Source of the DNA: Actinomycetota bacterium
GTDB taxonomy: Bacteria > Actinomycetota > Acidimicrobiia > Acidimicrobiales > Microtrichaceae
Assembly (NCBI GenBank): GCA_005777415.1
Contig: SXMI01000258.1
Location: 1 to 31,095 of the forward strand
Direction: 5' to 3'
Length of the DNA stretch: 31,095 nt
Below are positions 1 through 8,477 of the stretch, piece by piece (positions within the stretch are counted from its first letter, which is position 1; each line of letters opens with the position of its first letter). The position numbers and the translations under genes are program-made. The notes beneath the pieces were generated by a model that was given only the letters and a program-made list of their open reading frames with translations, was not told where the DNA came from and did not search any database.

Positions 1-892
1 GCTGCTCGAGCTCGGCGGGCTTCTCGTCGAGCTCCGGATCGGCGTACTGCTCGAGCAGCCGGGCCTCGATCGCCATCACCTCGGCCGCTCGGGTCGGGTG
101 GGTGGCCTGGTACCGGAGCCACGCCTCGGTCTCGTAGTAGTAGAGCAGGTAGTAGTTCGGGATGGCGTCGATCAGGCCGATGGTGTCGCGGGTCCAGTCC
201 GGCTCACCGTCGGAGGACAGCTGCTTGCCGACGAGCCCACGGAGCGCCGTGAGCACCTCCTCGGTCCGGTCCTCCCCGGCCACGACGACGCGTCGGGTCC
301 ACGTCAGGTGGTTCAGGCCGACCGTGTCCAGGTCCACGTCCTCGGGGGCGGCACCGAACGCTGCGGCGATCTCGGCCTTGGTGGACCACGGCACGTTGCA
401 CAGTCCGACGGTCGGCACGTGACCGTGACGGCACAGCGCCTCGGTCACCAGGCCCGCCGGGTTGGTGAAGTTGAACAGGGTGGCGTCGGGCGCCTCGTCG
501 TCGATGATCTCCGAGATCCGCAACGCCACCGGGATGGTCCGCAGCGCATTGGCGAACCCGCCCACCCCCACCGTCTCCTGGCCGATCAGGCCGAACTCGC
601 GACCGAGCTGCTCGTCCCGTTCCCGGGCCTCCATGCCCCCGACCCGGATCTGACTGACCACGTAGCGGGCGTCGCGCACCCCGTCGGCCACGTCGAGCCC
701 CCACGTGACCCGAACGTCCGGGGCCTGCCGCTCGGCCATGCGGGCGGCGAGCGGACCCAGGACGGCCAGGCGGGACGCGTCGATGTCGACGAGCACCAGC
801 TCGGACAGGTCGAGCTCCTCGCGCCGGCGGAGCAGGCCGTCGACCAGTTCGGGCGTGTAGGTGGAGCCTCCACCGATGACGGTGACCCTCAC
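1..892 (-). CDS. Glycoside hydrolase family 4 enzyme (6-phospho-beta-glucosidase-like), 3' end outside window
   Basis: GH4 enzymes cleave glycosides by an NAD+- and Mn2+-dependent redox mechanism that passes through a 3-keto sugar; they act in the cytoplasm. The visible 297 residues begin with the NAD-binding stretch VTVIGGGSTYTPELV (about residues 4-17), then carry FTNPAG (about 142-147), the metal-binding CNVP motif (Cys165) and GLNHLTW with the second metal ligand His195. CNVP is the pattern of the phospho-beta-glucosidase branch rather than the alpha-glucosidase/galactosidase branches. Full-length members are about 420-450 residues, so roughly a third is missing at the left edge. The start is a GTG whose last bases form the stop of the preceding dehydrogenase gene (GTGA overlap). 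No PTS or sugar kinase is seen nearby, so the phosphorylated-substrate label is uncertain. Family assignment is firm; exact substrate is not. Confidence 0.88.
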   Translation of the reverse strand, partial: MRVTVIGGGSTYTPELVDGLLRRREELDLSELVLVDIDASRLAVLGPLAARMAERQAPDVRVTWGLDVADGVRDARYVVSQIRVGGMEARERDEQLGREFGLIGQETVGVGGFANALRTIPVALRISEIIDDEAPDATLFNFTNPAGLVTEALCRHGHVPTVGLCNVPWSTKAEIAAAFGAAPEDVDLDTVGLNHLTWTRRVVVAGEDRTEEVLTALRGLVGKQLSSDGEPDWTRDTIGLIDAIPNYYLLYYYETEAWLRYQATHPTRAAEVMAIEARLLEQYADPELDEKPAELEQ

Positions 893-1878
893 GACGACCT
901 CCCGGGGATCTCGGCGGCGGACCGGTACGCCGCCTCGACGATTCGCAACGCCTCGAGGCCGACCTCCGCCGACGCCCGGGGCTGGGCCCCGGTGGCGGCA
1001 CAGTCCAGGAAGTCGGCCATCTGGGCGGCGTACATCGGGAGGGCGCAGTGGTCGTAGTCCGCCGGCGGCGGTGAGGCCGCCGTGAACGCCGGCCAGATCC
1101 GTGCGTGTCCGCCGGTGGCGTAGACCTCGGTCTCGGCCTCGACGCCCTCGAGCACCGGCTGCCACCAACCCGACTCCACCACGCTGCGGACGCCGTCGGA
1201 CCAGTCGACGAGGACCACCCCGTCGGTGTCGATGCGTGGGTCGGCCGGCACACCGGCCGGGTCGTCGAACCCCGTGCCGATCGAGGCCGCGACCCGCACG
1301 GCGGTCGGGTCCCCGAGCAGGTACCGGACGGTGTCGATCGCGTGGATGCCCATGTCGATCAGGGCCCCTCCCCCGGCCAGCGCCGGGTCCCGGAACCACC
1401 CGGACGGCCCCCACCCGGCGTGGATGCCGTAGCCGCGGGTCCGCACCACCCGACCCAGGTCGCCGGCGGCGATCCGGTCGCGCAGATCGGTCACCTCCTC
1501 GCGATAGCGCCACATGTGACCCACGCAGAGCGTGAGGCCCGCGTCCCTGGCGGCGTCGCGCATCTCGGCGGCCTGGTCGGTGTCGAGCGCCATCGGCTTG
1601 TCCACGAGCACGTGCTTGCCGGCGGCGATCGCCGCCATCGTCTGCGGATGGTGGAGGGAGTTCGGCGTGCCGACCACGACGGCGTCGACGTCGGGGGCGG
1701 CGACCGCCTCGGCCCAGTCCGAACCGGAGCGTCCGATCCCGTGGCGCTCGGCGAACGCCGCGGCGGCCTCCGGCCGGTGGCCGGTCACCGAGACGACCGT
1801 CGCCCCGGCGGCCTGCGCCGCCCGGGTGTGGAGGTCGGCGATGAAGCCGTACCCCAGCACGGCGATCCGGGTGCTCAC
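889..1878 (-). CDS. Gfo/Idh/MocA family NAD(P)-dependent oxidoreductase
   Basis: This 329-residue protein has the family's full length and layout. The N-terminal Rossmann domain has GYGFIADLH (residues 9-17), a DKP motif (93-95) in the place of the usual EKP with the conserved lysine Lys94, and GHMWRY (120-125). The C-terminal domain has the DMGIHAID motif (175-182) in which Asp175 and His179 are the usual catalytic pair. Members oxidise or reduce sugars, cyclitols or their 3-keto forms. It starts at a GTG overlapping the GH2 stop (GTGA) and its own stop overlaps the GH4 start, so it is translated in series with two glycosidases. Its likely job is to handle a released sugar or a keto-sugar intermediate. 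The precise substrate and cofactor cannot be told. Confidence 0.9.
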   Translation of the reverse strand: MSTRIAVLGYGFIADLHTRAAQAAGATVVSVTGHRPEAAAAFAERHGIGRSGSDWAEAVAAPDVDAVVVGTPNSLHHPQTMAAIAAGKHVLVDKPMALDTDQAAEMRDAARDAGLTLCVGHMWRYREEVTDLRDRIAAGDLGRVVRTRGYGIHAGWGPSGWFRDPALAGGGALIDMGIHAIDTVRYLLGDPTAVRVAASIGTGFDDPAGVPADPRIDTDGVVLVDWSDGVRSVVESGWWQPVLEGVEAETEVYATGGHARIWPAFTAASPPPADYDHCALPMYAAQMADFLDCAATGAQPRASAEVGLEALRIVEAAYRSAAEIPGRSS

Positions 1879-4046
1879 GAGCCGACCTCCTCCTGCTCAG
1901 CGGCTGCACTGCCGGTGACCTCGGCCGGCCACGCCGGGGCGTCGGTCACCGAGAAGTCCCACCGGTTCTCGCCGAGCGGCCGCCCGTCGGCGGCGGCCAG
2001 CCAGCTCTCGAGGGCGTACTCCCCGGGCGGCAGGTCGAAGGGCCCGGCCTGCAGGACCCGACGGGCGCCGTCGGCGAAGACGTCGACCCGTCGTTCGGCC
2101 CGATCGAGCTCGCGGCCCTCGGCGGTGACGAGCCGCCATCCGAGCGACGCACCCGGGTACGCCTCGTGCCGGTCGTTGACCCACCAGACGCCGAACACGC
2201 ACGGGTCCGGATCGAACGGGTCGTCACCCGGGTAGGTGTCGCTCGCCGCCTCGATGCTCGTCAGGACCGGCTGCATGGCCCGGGCGAGGGAGTGGTACCC
2301 GAGCTTCGGCCGACGGAGGTGATCGACGACGGACCAGCTCACGCACGGCCACGGGTCGACGAGCATGAACGGGATCACGCCCTGCACCCGCTCGCGCTTG
2401 CGCCGCCGATAGTGCTCGGTGGCGAACTGCAGGAGGCGGGCCTGGTACCGCTGGGTGGCCTCGACGATCTCCTCGACGGTGTTCACGAACACGTTCACGC
2501 CGACGTGGCGGCTGACCTCGTGGTGCTGGAACCCGTGGAAGGACCAGTCCTCGTGGGTCGGGTCCTCGGGCAGCCAGGTCCGCAGGGTCTCGAGGTCCGG
2601 GGCGGCCTGGGCCCCGTACTCCGTGACGAAGGCGCCGCCCGGGATCTCCGAGGCCACCCGCCACGTCCCCCAGTACCAGCCGGGGTAGGTGTGGCCGTCG
2701 CCGGCGCCGGAGTTGGCGATCACCGGACGGGTCGGGTCGAGCCGGTGGAACAGCCCGGCGAGCTCGTGGTCGAGGCGCTGGTTCTGGTCCGGGACGAACC
2801 GCCCGGCCTCGTCGGCCATCCACGGCTCGTTCCACGGCGACTCGTTGTGCGCGCACCAGTACGCGACCGACGGGCGCCACCCGTGCAGGTCGACGACCTC
2901 GGCGACCATCTGTCGGGCGACCCGGTAGGTCTCGGCGGAGTCCGCGTAGCCCCACTGCATGGGGAGGTCCTGCCAGACCAGGACCCCGGCGGCATCGCAC
3001 GCGTCGTAGAACTCCGGCACGGTCACGTGGGCGTGGACCCGCAACGTGTTGAGGTTGGCTCCCACGGCCAGCGCGACGTCGCCGGCGGCCCGGTCGGCGT
3101 CGAGCGCCGAGAGCCACTGCTCACCGATGTAGTTCAGGCCGCGCACGAACACGGGCCGGCCGTTGAGTCGCCACACCCAGTCGGCTCCGACCTCGATCGT
3201 GCGCACGCCGACGAGCCGTTCGTCGGCCGCCACGACCCGACCGGTCGATGCGTCGGCCGACGGACCGCCGTCGATCACGAGCAGCTCGGTCCGCATGAGG
3301 TGGAGGTGCGGCTCGCCCTGGTCCCAGGTCCACCAGAGCCTGGGAGCCGCGAGCGATCCGGTCAGCTCGACCTCCTGACGGCCGGGCTCGACGAAGGTGT
3401 CCACCCAGAGGTGGTGGCGATCGGCGCCCGCTCCCGCGTCCTCGACCAGCGACACCCGGAGGCGAACCCAGGATGCTTCGTCGCCGTGGTGCTCGACGAC
3501 GGCGACGAGCCGGAGGTCGGCGTCGGCGCCGCGGACCTCGGTGGCCAGCCGCAGCGTCCGCAACGCGAACTCCGGCCGGGGCCGGACGCTCACCCGACCC
3601 CACACGCCGCCGGTCGAACGCTCCTGGCCCCGCTCCGACCAGCTGCCCGGTCGGGCGTCGTGGTGACCCATGACGCCTCGCAGCGCGGTCTTGGAGTGGG
3701 GCCAGACCGTGCCGAACTCGTCGGTCGGGCACTCCACCCGGACGACCAGCTCGTGGGCACCGGGACCACCGGGGGCCGGGACGACGAACGGGGCGAACCC
3801 GCCCGTGTGCGAACCGACCTCGACGCCGTCCCACAGGACCGTCGCCCGGTAGTCGGCCGCGCCGACGTGCACCTCGACCGGGCCGTCGTCCCAGTCGGCG
3901 GGGACCTCGACCTGGCTGCGGTACCAGACGGTCTCCGGGCCGTCGACACCGTCGAGGTACCAGTTGCCGGGTACCGACGCCGGCTGCCACGGCCCCTCGG
4001 CCGAGGTCGACAACTCCCAGCCCGACGGCTCGACGACCCCGGTCAC
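1875..4046 (-). CDS. Glycoside hydrolase family 2 protein, beta-mannosidase-like
   Basis: This 723-residue protein starts at the GTG overlapping the stop of the upstream glycosidase gene (GTGA); longer in-frame extensions only read through that neighbour. The layout is GH2: an N-terminal jelly-roll sugar-binding domain (about 1-155, with VPGNWYLDG and a WYRSQVEVP strand), an Ig-like domain (about 160-280), then a TIM barrel (about 285-600) and a C-terminal beta region. The acid/base glutamate is Glu402 in the AHNES motif and the nucleophile is Glu476 in VTEYGAQ. These fit beta-mannosidase-type GH2 members somewhat better than LacZ-type ones, but beta-galactosidase or beta-glucuronidase activity cannot be excluded. 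There is no signal peptide, so it should act in the cytoplasm on oligosaccharides brought in by the ABC importer of the same operon. Confidence 0.88.
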   Translation of the reverse strand: MTGVVEPSGWELSTSAEGPWQPASVPGNWYLDGVDGPETVWYRSQVEVPADWDDGPVEVHVGAADYRATVLWDGVEVGSHTGGFAPFVVPAPGGPGAHELVVRVECPTDEFGTVWPHSKTALRGVMGHHDARPGSWSERGQERSTGGVWGRVSVRPRPEFALRTLRLATEVRGADADLRLVAVVEHHGDEASWVRLRVSLVEDAGAGADRHHLWVDTFVEPGRQEVELTGSLAAPRLWWTWDQGEPHLHLMRTELLVIDGGPSADASTGRVVAADERLVGVRTIEVGADWVWRLNGRPVFVRGLNYIGEQWLSALDADRAAGDVALAVGANLNTLRVHAHVTVPEFYDACDAAGVLVWQDLPMQWGYADSAETYRVARQMVAEVVDLHGWRPSVAYWCAHNESPWNEPWMADEAGRFVPDQNQRLDHELAGLFHRLDPTRPVIANSGAGDGHTYPGWYWGTWRVASEIPGGAFVTEYGAQAAPDLETLRTWLPEDPTHEDWSFHGFQHHEVSRHVGVNVFVNTVEEIVEATQRYQARLLQFATEHYRRRKRERVQGVIPFMLVDPWPCVSWSVVDHLRRPKLGYHSLARAMQPVLTSIEAASDTYPGDDPFDPDPCVFGVWWVNDRHEAYPGASLGWRLVTAEGRELDRAERRVDVFADGARRVLQAGPFDLPPGEYALESWLAAADGRPLGENRWDFSVTDAPAWPAEVTGSAAAEQEEVGS

Positions 4047-6622
4047 GAGACCCCCAGCCGGATGTCGTTGGCCCGCACGGCGATCGACGTGAGCCGGTCG
4101 AGCAACTCGAGGTCCTCCTCGGTCGCCGTCCCCGCCACGCGGGCGCTGCGGATCCGGCGGATCCGGTCGACGACCTCGGCGCCGCTCAGCCCGAGCTCGG
4201 CGGCGTCGGCATCGACCCGGGCCAGCGCGGCGAGCATGTACTCTACCACCGGAGCGGCGACGGCGTCGGCGGCGGCCCGGGCCGCGGTGGGCTCGCCCAC
4301 GAGCACCCGGTCGGTCCGGCCGGCGTCGTCGAGGTGCACGAAGCGGAGCTCGGCGCCGTCGAGCGGTCCGAGCTCGCTCACGCTGCCCGCCAGGGTCGCC
4401 CGCACGGCGACGGCACCATCGGGGAGGTCCGGGAGCGTCACCCGGGTCCGCTCCTCGGCCACGACGTGCCACACCGGCGGACCCTCCGGGACCTCGAGCA
4501 GGGCGACCGCCACCTGCCCCTGCGACGAGGTGACCGGACCCACTGCGGCGTCCTCGCCGTGGAGCATGGCCGCGACCACCCGGCCGGCGTCGTGGGCGAA
4601 CCAGGTCACCGATGCTGCACCGGCGGCCACGGGAACCCCGTCGACGTCGAGCTCGACCCGGTCGTGGGTCCGGTTGACCACCGTGACGTAGCGCCGCCCC
4701 GAGGAGCCGGTCCGCACGCCGAGGTCGACCCCGTCAGGTGATACCCGCCGGCCCGGGAGCGCGTCGACGTCGATCCCTCGGGGCGCGCTGGGCGCGCCGA
4801 TCCCTCCGGGTGCGGCGATCGGCTCGAGCGGCCGCAGGTCCTCGTCCAGTTCGGGAGCGGGTCCGTCGAGCCGGACGCGCCCCGGGTGGGCGGCAGCCAG
4901 GTCGGCCAGGTGGTCGCGGGCCGCGCGGCTGAGCACCCGGGTGTCGGGCACGAGCACCACCTCGTAGCCGTCGAGCGGGTCCCGGCCGGCGGTGACCACG
5001 TCGAAGGGCACCCCGGCGTCGACGAGACGACGCGCCAGTCGGAGACCGGCCGCCGAGGTGTTGGAAGCCTCGGCCAGCGTTGCGAGCGGCCCGTCGGCCG
5101 ACCAGCCGGCACCAGGGATGAGCCCCGACCAGCGGGCGAGGCGTTCGCCGGCGTGGTCGGCGACGATCGCCACCGGTGACTCGAGCGGCGCCGCCACGAG
5201 GTCGGCACCACCGGCGGCGAGGCAGAGGAACAGACACCGGAGGTTCCACCACCACTCCAGCACGTTCCCGTCCGGCAGCACCGGGGCCTCCTCGGCCCAG
5301 CGCTGGAACGCACCGACGCCGACCGGCTCCGGCTCGGAGGAGTGCAGCATGTAGATGCAGGGGGCGTCCATGCCGCCGACCAGCGAGCACTGCAGGTAGA
5401 AGGCCTGACGCGCCGAGATCTCGGGGACGAGGTGCGGGAGACCGGCGGGCGAGAGCGTGTGGCACAGCCGGGTCCGCCACCACGCATGGTGCACGTACTC
5501 GTCGTCGTCCATCCGGTACCACGCCGTCCCGGCGATCATCCGCTCCGGGTCCACCCCTTCGGCGTAGACGTTCTGGCCGACCCACCCGCAGGTGTCGGCC
5601 AGAACCGCCGGGTCGACGAGCATCCCCGCGAGCGGCCACGGCATGCACAGGAAGTCGTGGAACACCGGGACCCGGTCGCCGAGCACCTCGCGAACGGCCG
5701 ACGCGTACGCACCGAGACCCGTGGCCAACTGGTGGTCGGCGAACCGGTCGAGGTCGATCCACGGACGCAGCCCCTCGACCGTGTCCGGTGCGTCCCACGA
5801 CCCGGGGAACCCGACCTCGTCCAGGCTCCCGTGGTCGGTCCCCCACGCCCGGTCGAGCGCCTCGACGTCGCCGTAGCGACCGGCCAGGAACGCCCGCCAT
5901 CGACCGACGTCGGCCAGGTCGGCCCGGATCGGCGACGGCGCCGCGCCGTCCTCGTGGATCCACATGCCGTCGCCGGGGGTCTCGTTGTCGACCTGCACCG
6001 CCCACAGCCAACCGGGGCCGTCACCCCCGGACGCGAACGGCTCGAGCGCCCCGCAGACGGTTCGGATCCACTCGCACGATGCGGCGATCGCCTCGGGGTG
6101 GTCGTAGCCGAGCCTCGGGTCGTCGGAGTCACCGTGACGGTACGGCTCGCCGTCGTGGCGGACGGCCCACCAGTCCGGGTGCGCCTCGATCAGCCAGGTC
6201 GGGACGCCACCACCGAGCATCTCGGAGTCGCAGAACGGGCCCGGCTTGGCGATGAACCCGAGGCCGTGCGCCGCGCAGCGCTCCACGAAACCGACGAGAT
6301 CGCGTTCAGGGGCCGTGATGCCGGTGAGGTCGAGTACCTCGGGTCGTGGCGCGTGGTGGATCCACGGGATGTAGGTGGACACGGCGTTGGCACCGGACTG
6401 CACGGCGCGCAGCAGCATCAGTTCCCATCGCTCGTGCGGGACCCGGTAGTAGTGCACCTCGACGGCCCGGATGGTGTCATCGGGCAGGGCCGGGTGGGCC
6501 GGGGAAGCGGGCAGGGCCGGGTGGGCCGGGGAAGCGGGCAGGGCCGGGTGGGCCGGGGAAGCGGGCAGGGCCGGGTGGGCCGGGGAGGCGGCCGGATCAG
6601 GAGTGGTCGACGGCTCGGTCAC
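4043..6622 (-). CDS. GH35-like beta-galactosidase family protein with repeated Ala/Pro/His N-terminal tail
   Basis: This is an 859-residue putative glycosidase. After a low-complexity tail, residues 54-88 (VEVHYYRVPHERWELML and STYIPW) match the GH35 start pattern GEIHYFR-x-W...STYVFW. KPGPF (126-130) and the GGGVPTWL stretch follow. Glu214 in AVQVDNET is the expected acid/base and Glu401 in LVPEISA a plausible nucleophile. The long C-terminal half (from about 430) is beta-rich with no recognised motif. No signal peptide is seen. The start is a GTG 8 bases after the permease stop; the conserved VHYY strand lies well downstream, so the repeated tail (residues 12-47) belongs to the protein unless a rare internal start is used. 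The stop overlaps the GH2 start. Its divergence from classical GH35 leaves the substrate open; GH42 or another clan A family is the alternative. Confidence 0.78.
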   Translation of the reverse strand: MTEPSTTPDPAASPAHPALPASPAHPALPASPAHPALPASPAHPALPDDTIRAVEVHYYRVPHERWELMLLRAVQSGANAVSTYIPWIHHAPRPEVLDLTGITAPERDLVGFVERCAAHGLGFIAKPGPFCDSEMLGGGVPTWLIEAHPDWWAVRHDGEPYRHGDSDDPRLGYDHPEAIAASCEWIRTVCGALEPFASGGDGPGWLWAVQVDNETPGDGMWIHEDGAAPSPIRADLADVGRWRAFLAGRYGDVEALDRAWGTDHGSLDEVGFPGSWDAPDTVEGLRPWIDLDRFADHQLATGLGAYASAVREVLGDRVPVFHDFLCMPWPLAGMLVDPAVLADTCGWVGQNVYAEGVDPERMIAGTAWYRMDDDEYVHHAWWRTRLCHTLSPAGLPHLVPEISARQAFYLQCSLVGGMDAPCIYMLHSSEPEPVGVGAFQRWAEEAPVLPDGNVLEWWWNLRCLFLCLAAGGADLVAAPLESPVAIVADHAGERLARWSGLIPGAGWSADGPLATLAEASNTSAAGLRLARRLVDAGVPFDVVTAGRDPLDGYEVVLVPDTRVLSRAARDHLADLAAAHPGRVRLDGPAPELDEDLRPLEPIAAPGGIGAPSAPRGIDVDALPGRRVSPDGVDLGVRTGSSGRRYVTVVNRTHDRVELDVDGVPVAAGAASVTWFAHDAGRVVAAMLHGEDAAVGPVTSSQGQVAVALLEVPEGPPVWHVVAEERTRVTLPDLPDGAVAVRATLAGSVSELGPLDGAELRFVHLDDAGRTDRVLVGEPTAARAAADAVAAPVVEYMLAALARVDADAAELGLSGAEVVDRIRRIRSARVAGTATEEDLELLDRLTSIAVRANDIRLGVS
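6482..6589 (-). repeat. Four in-frame 27-bp repeats in the glycosidase gene
   Basis: Four consecutive 27-base units encode four identical copies of ASPAHPALP (residues 12-47 of the GH35-like protein). On the plus strand the first three units are identical and the fourth differs slightly. The unit is a multiple of three, so copy-number change keeps the frame. The array lies between the start codon and the catalytic domain. Confidence 0.95.
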
Positions 6623-6630
6623 GGTCGCGC

Positions 6631-7464
6631 TCAGCCCTTCGTGCCCGTGAGCGTGACACCCTCGATGAAGATCTTCTGGGCGAAGAAGAAGATGACCACG
6701 AGCGGCATGACGAAGATCACCGATGCCGCCATGGTCAGGTTGGACTCGCCGAGTCGGGCGGCGGCGGTGTTGAGCCGGACGAGTCCGACGGCGAGCGTGA
6801 GGTTCGACTCGTCGGACAGGTAGATGTTCGGCCCGAAGAAGTCGCTCCAGGCGAACAGGAACTGGAAGATCGCCACGGCCATGATCCCCGGCTTGGCCAT
6901 GGGCACCACGATCCGGGTGAGGATCTGGAACTCGCCGGCGCCGTCGGCCCGGGCGGCGTCGATCGTCTCGGTCGGCAGCGTGAGGAAGAACTGGCGCAGC
7001 AGGAAGATGCTGAACGCGTTGGCGAAGAACGACGGGACGACCAGCGGCAGGATCGTGTTCAGCCAACCGAGGTTCGAGAAGATCTCGTACTGGCTGACGA
7101 ACAGCACCTGGAACGGCAGCATCATCGTGGAGAGCACGAGCACGAACACCACGCCCCGACCGCGCCAGCGCATGTGGCTGAAGGCGTAGGCGACCGGCAC
7201 GCAGCTCACGACGGTCCCGGTCACCACGAGCACGCAGACCAGCAGGGTGTTGCGGATGTACCGGGCGAGCGGCACCCGGTCGAAGACCTCGGTGTAGTTG
7301 CCGAGGTCGAAGGTGGACGGCCACAGGGCGGTGGTCTTGGCCTCCTCCAACGGTGTGACCGACTGGAGCAGCATGAAGAAGAACGGCAGGGCGAAGATGA
7401 TCGCCAGCCCGATCAGGACCGAGTGCTGCCCCACCAGGCCGAGCATCCGTCGGGTGCGGCTCAC
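6631..7464 (-). CDS. Carbohydrate ABC transporter permease (MalG type)
   Basis: This 277-residue inner-membrane protein has about six predicted hydrophobic segments, starting with LIGLAIIFALPFFFMLLQS near the N-terminus. It carries the EAA loop that contacts the ATPase: the stretch ETIDAARADGAGEFQILTRIVVPMAKPG fits the EAA-x3-G-x9-I-x-LP pattern. MalG-type proteins form the channel with a MalF-type partner, which is the gene just upstream. I chose the GTG at 7464, which overlaps the partner's TGA (GTGA); an ATG 30 bases further upstream would lie inside the partner gene. The ATPase is not in the operon, so a shared MsiK-like ATPase encoded elsewhere is likely, as is common in Actinobacteria. 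Confidence 0.93.
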   Translation of the reverse strand: MSRTRRMLGLVGQHSVLIGLAIIFALPFFFMLLQSVTPLEEAKTTALWPSTFDLGNYTEVFDRVPLARYIRNTLLVCVLVVTGTVVSCVPVAYAFSHMRWRGRGVVFVLVLSTMMLPFQVLFVSQYEIFSNLGWLNTILPLVVPSFFANAFSIFLLRQFFLTLPTETIDAARADGAGEFQILTRIVVPMAKPGIMAVAIFQFLFAWSDFFGPNIYLSDESNLTLAVGLVRLNTAAARLGESNLTMAASVIFVMPLVVIFFFAQKIFIEGVTLTGTKG

Positions 7465-8477
7465 GCCCACTCCTCGGTGGCGGTGTGGACCCACCGGCGA
7501 CGGGTGGCGAGCATGACCATGGTGATCACGAAGGTGATCAGGAACATGACCCAGGCCATGGCCGACGCGAACCCGATGCGGCCGTCCTGGAAGAGTCGCA
7601 GCTGCAGCATGGCGTAGGTGAGCAACGAGCCGCCGGGCTCACCGGTGAGGCGCCCCTCGCGCACGCCCTGGCTGAAGACGTAGGCCTGGTCGAAGCTCTG
7701 GAGGACGCCGATCAGGCCGGTGAGCACGATGAAGAAGATGACGGGGCTGATCATCGGGAGCGTCACGTGCCGGAACCGGGCCCATCGTCCGGCACCGTCG
7801 AGCTCGGCCGCCTCGTAGAGGCTCCGGGGGATGTCGACGAGTCCGGCGAGCAGGATCAGCATGAGGTCGCCGAGGGCCCAGGTGGTGACCATGATCAGCG
7901 CCGGCTTGGCCCACTGCGGATCCCGGAACCACAGCGGCGCCTCGGCGCCGAACACCCCGAAGAGGCTCGACAGCGGGCCGCCCTCCTTCAGGAGGAAGAA
8001 GAACAGCGCGCCGCTGGCCACCGCCGGGACGATGGACGGCACGTAGAACATCGTGCGGTAGACGCCGTTGCCCCGGCGGGCCCGGACCAGCAGGGCCGCG
8101 GCGAGCAGTGCGATCCCGATGCGCACCGGCATCCCGAAGACGGCCAGGTACGCGGTGTTGCCGAGCGCGGTCAACAGGTCGTCATTGGTGAACAACAGCT
8201 CGTAGTTGGCGAGTCCCACCCAGCGCGCCGGGGAGCCGTACCGCTTGACCGTGAAGGACCAGTAGAACGAGTTGAGGATCGGGTAGAGGGTGAAGACGAG
8301 GAACCCGATGATCCACGGCGACAACAGGAGCAGCACCGTGAGTCGTCGCTTGCGGTCGGCCCGCCGCTTGGCCCGGAGCCGTTCCGGGGGCACGACGGGC
8401 ACCGACGACGACCGGGGGCCGACGACGGCGTCGTCGGCCCCGTCGGGCGCTGCAGGGCGCGCCGCGGTCTCGGTCAC
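7461..8477 (-). CDS. Carbohydrate ABC transporter permease (MalF type)
   Basis: This 338-residue membrane protein has an unusual 45-50 residue hydrophilic N-terminus rich in Ala, Pro, Arg and Lys. It is followed by a first membrane segment (LLLLSPWIIGFLVFTLYPIL) and about five more. The EAA loop is visible as SLYEAAELDGAGRWARFRHV followed by TLPMISP. It pairs with the downstream MalG-type permease. The GTG start follows the TGA of the binding-protein gene with no gap (TGAGTG), and its stop overlaps the next start. Sugar specificity cannot be read from the sequence. Confidence 0.93.
   Translation of the reverse strand: MTETAARPAAPDGADDAVVGPRSSSVPVVPPERLRAKRRADRKRRLTVLLLLSPWIIGFLVFTLYPILNSFYWSFTVKRYGSPARWVGLANYELLFTNDDLLTALGNTAYLAVFGMPVRIGIALLAAALLVRARRGNGVYRTMFYVPSIVPAVASGALFFFLLKEGGPLSSLFGVFGAEAPLWFRDPQWAKPALIMVTTWALGDLMLILLAGLVDIPRSLYEAAELDGAGRWARFRHVTLPMISPVIFFIVLTGLIGVLQSFDQAYVFSQGVREGRLTGEPGGSLLTYAMLQLRLFQDGRIGFASAMAWVMFLITFVITMVMLATRRRWVHTATEEWA

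Noticed and set aside
2166..4691. 841-codon open frame on the plus strand opposite the two glycosidase genes
   Set aside because: It is the antisense shadow of GH2 and GH35-like genes in GC-rich DNA; the protein is rich in Arg, Val, Gly, His and has no domain.
6482..6589. The 27-bp repeats as a CRISPR array
   Set aside because: There are no spacers; the units are contiguous and in frame within a gene.
4043..7324. A 1093-residue fusion of the glycosidase with upstream sequence
   Set aside because: The extra N-terminus is an out-of-frame reading of the MalG-type permease, which has clear motifs in another frame.
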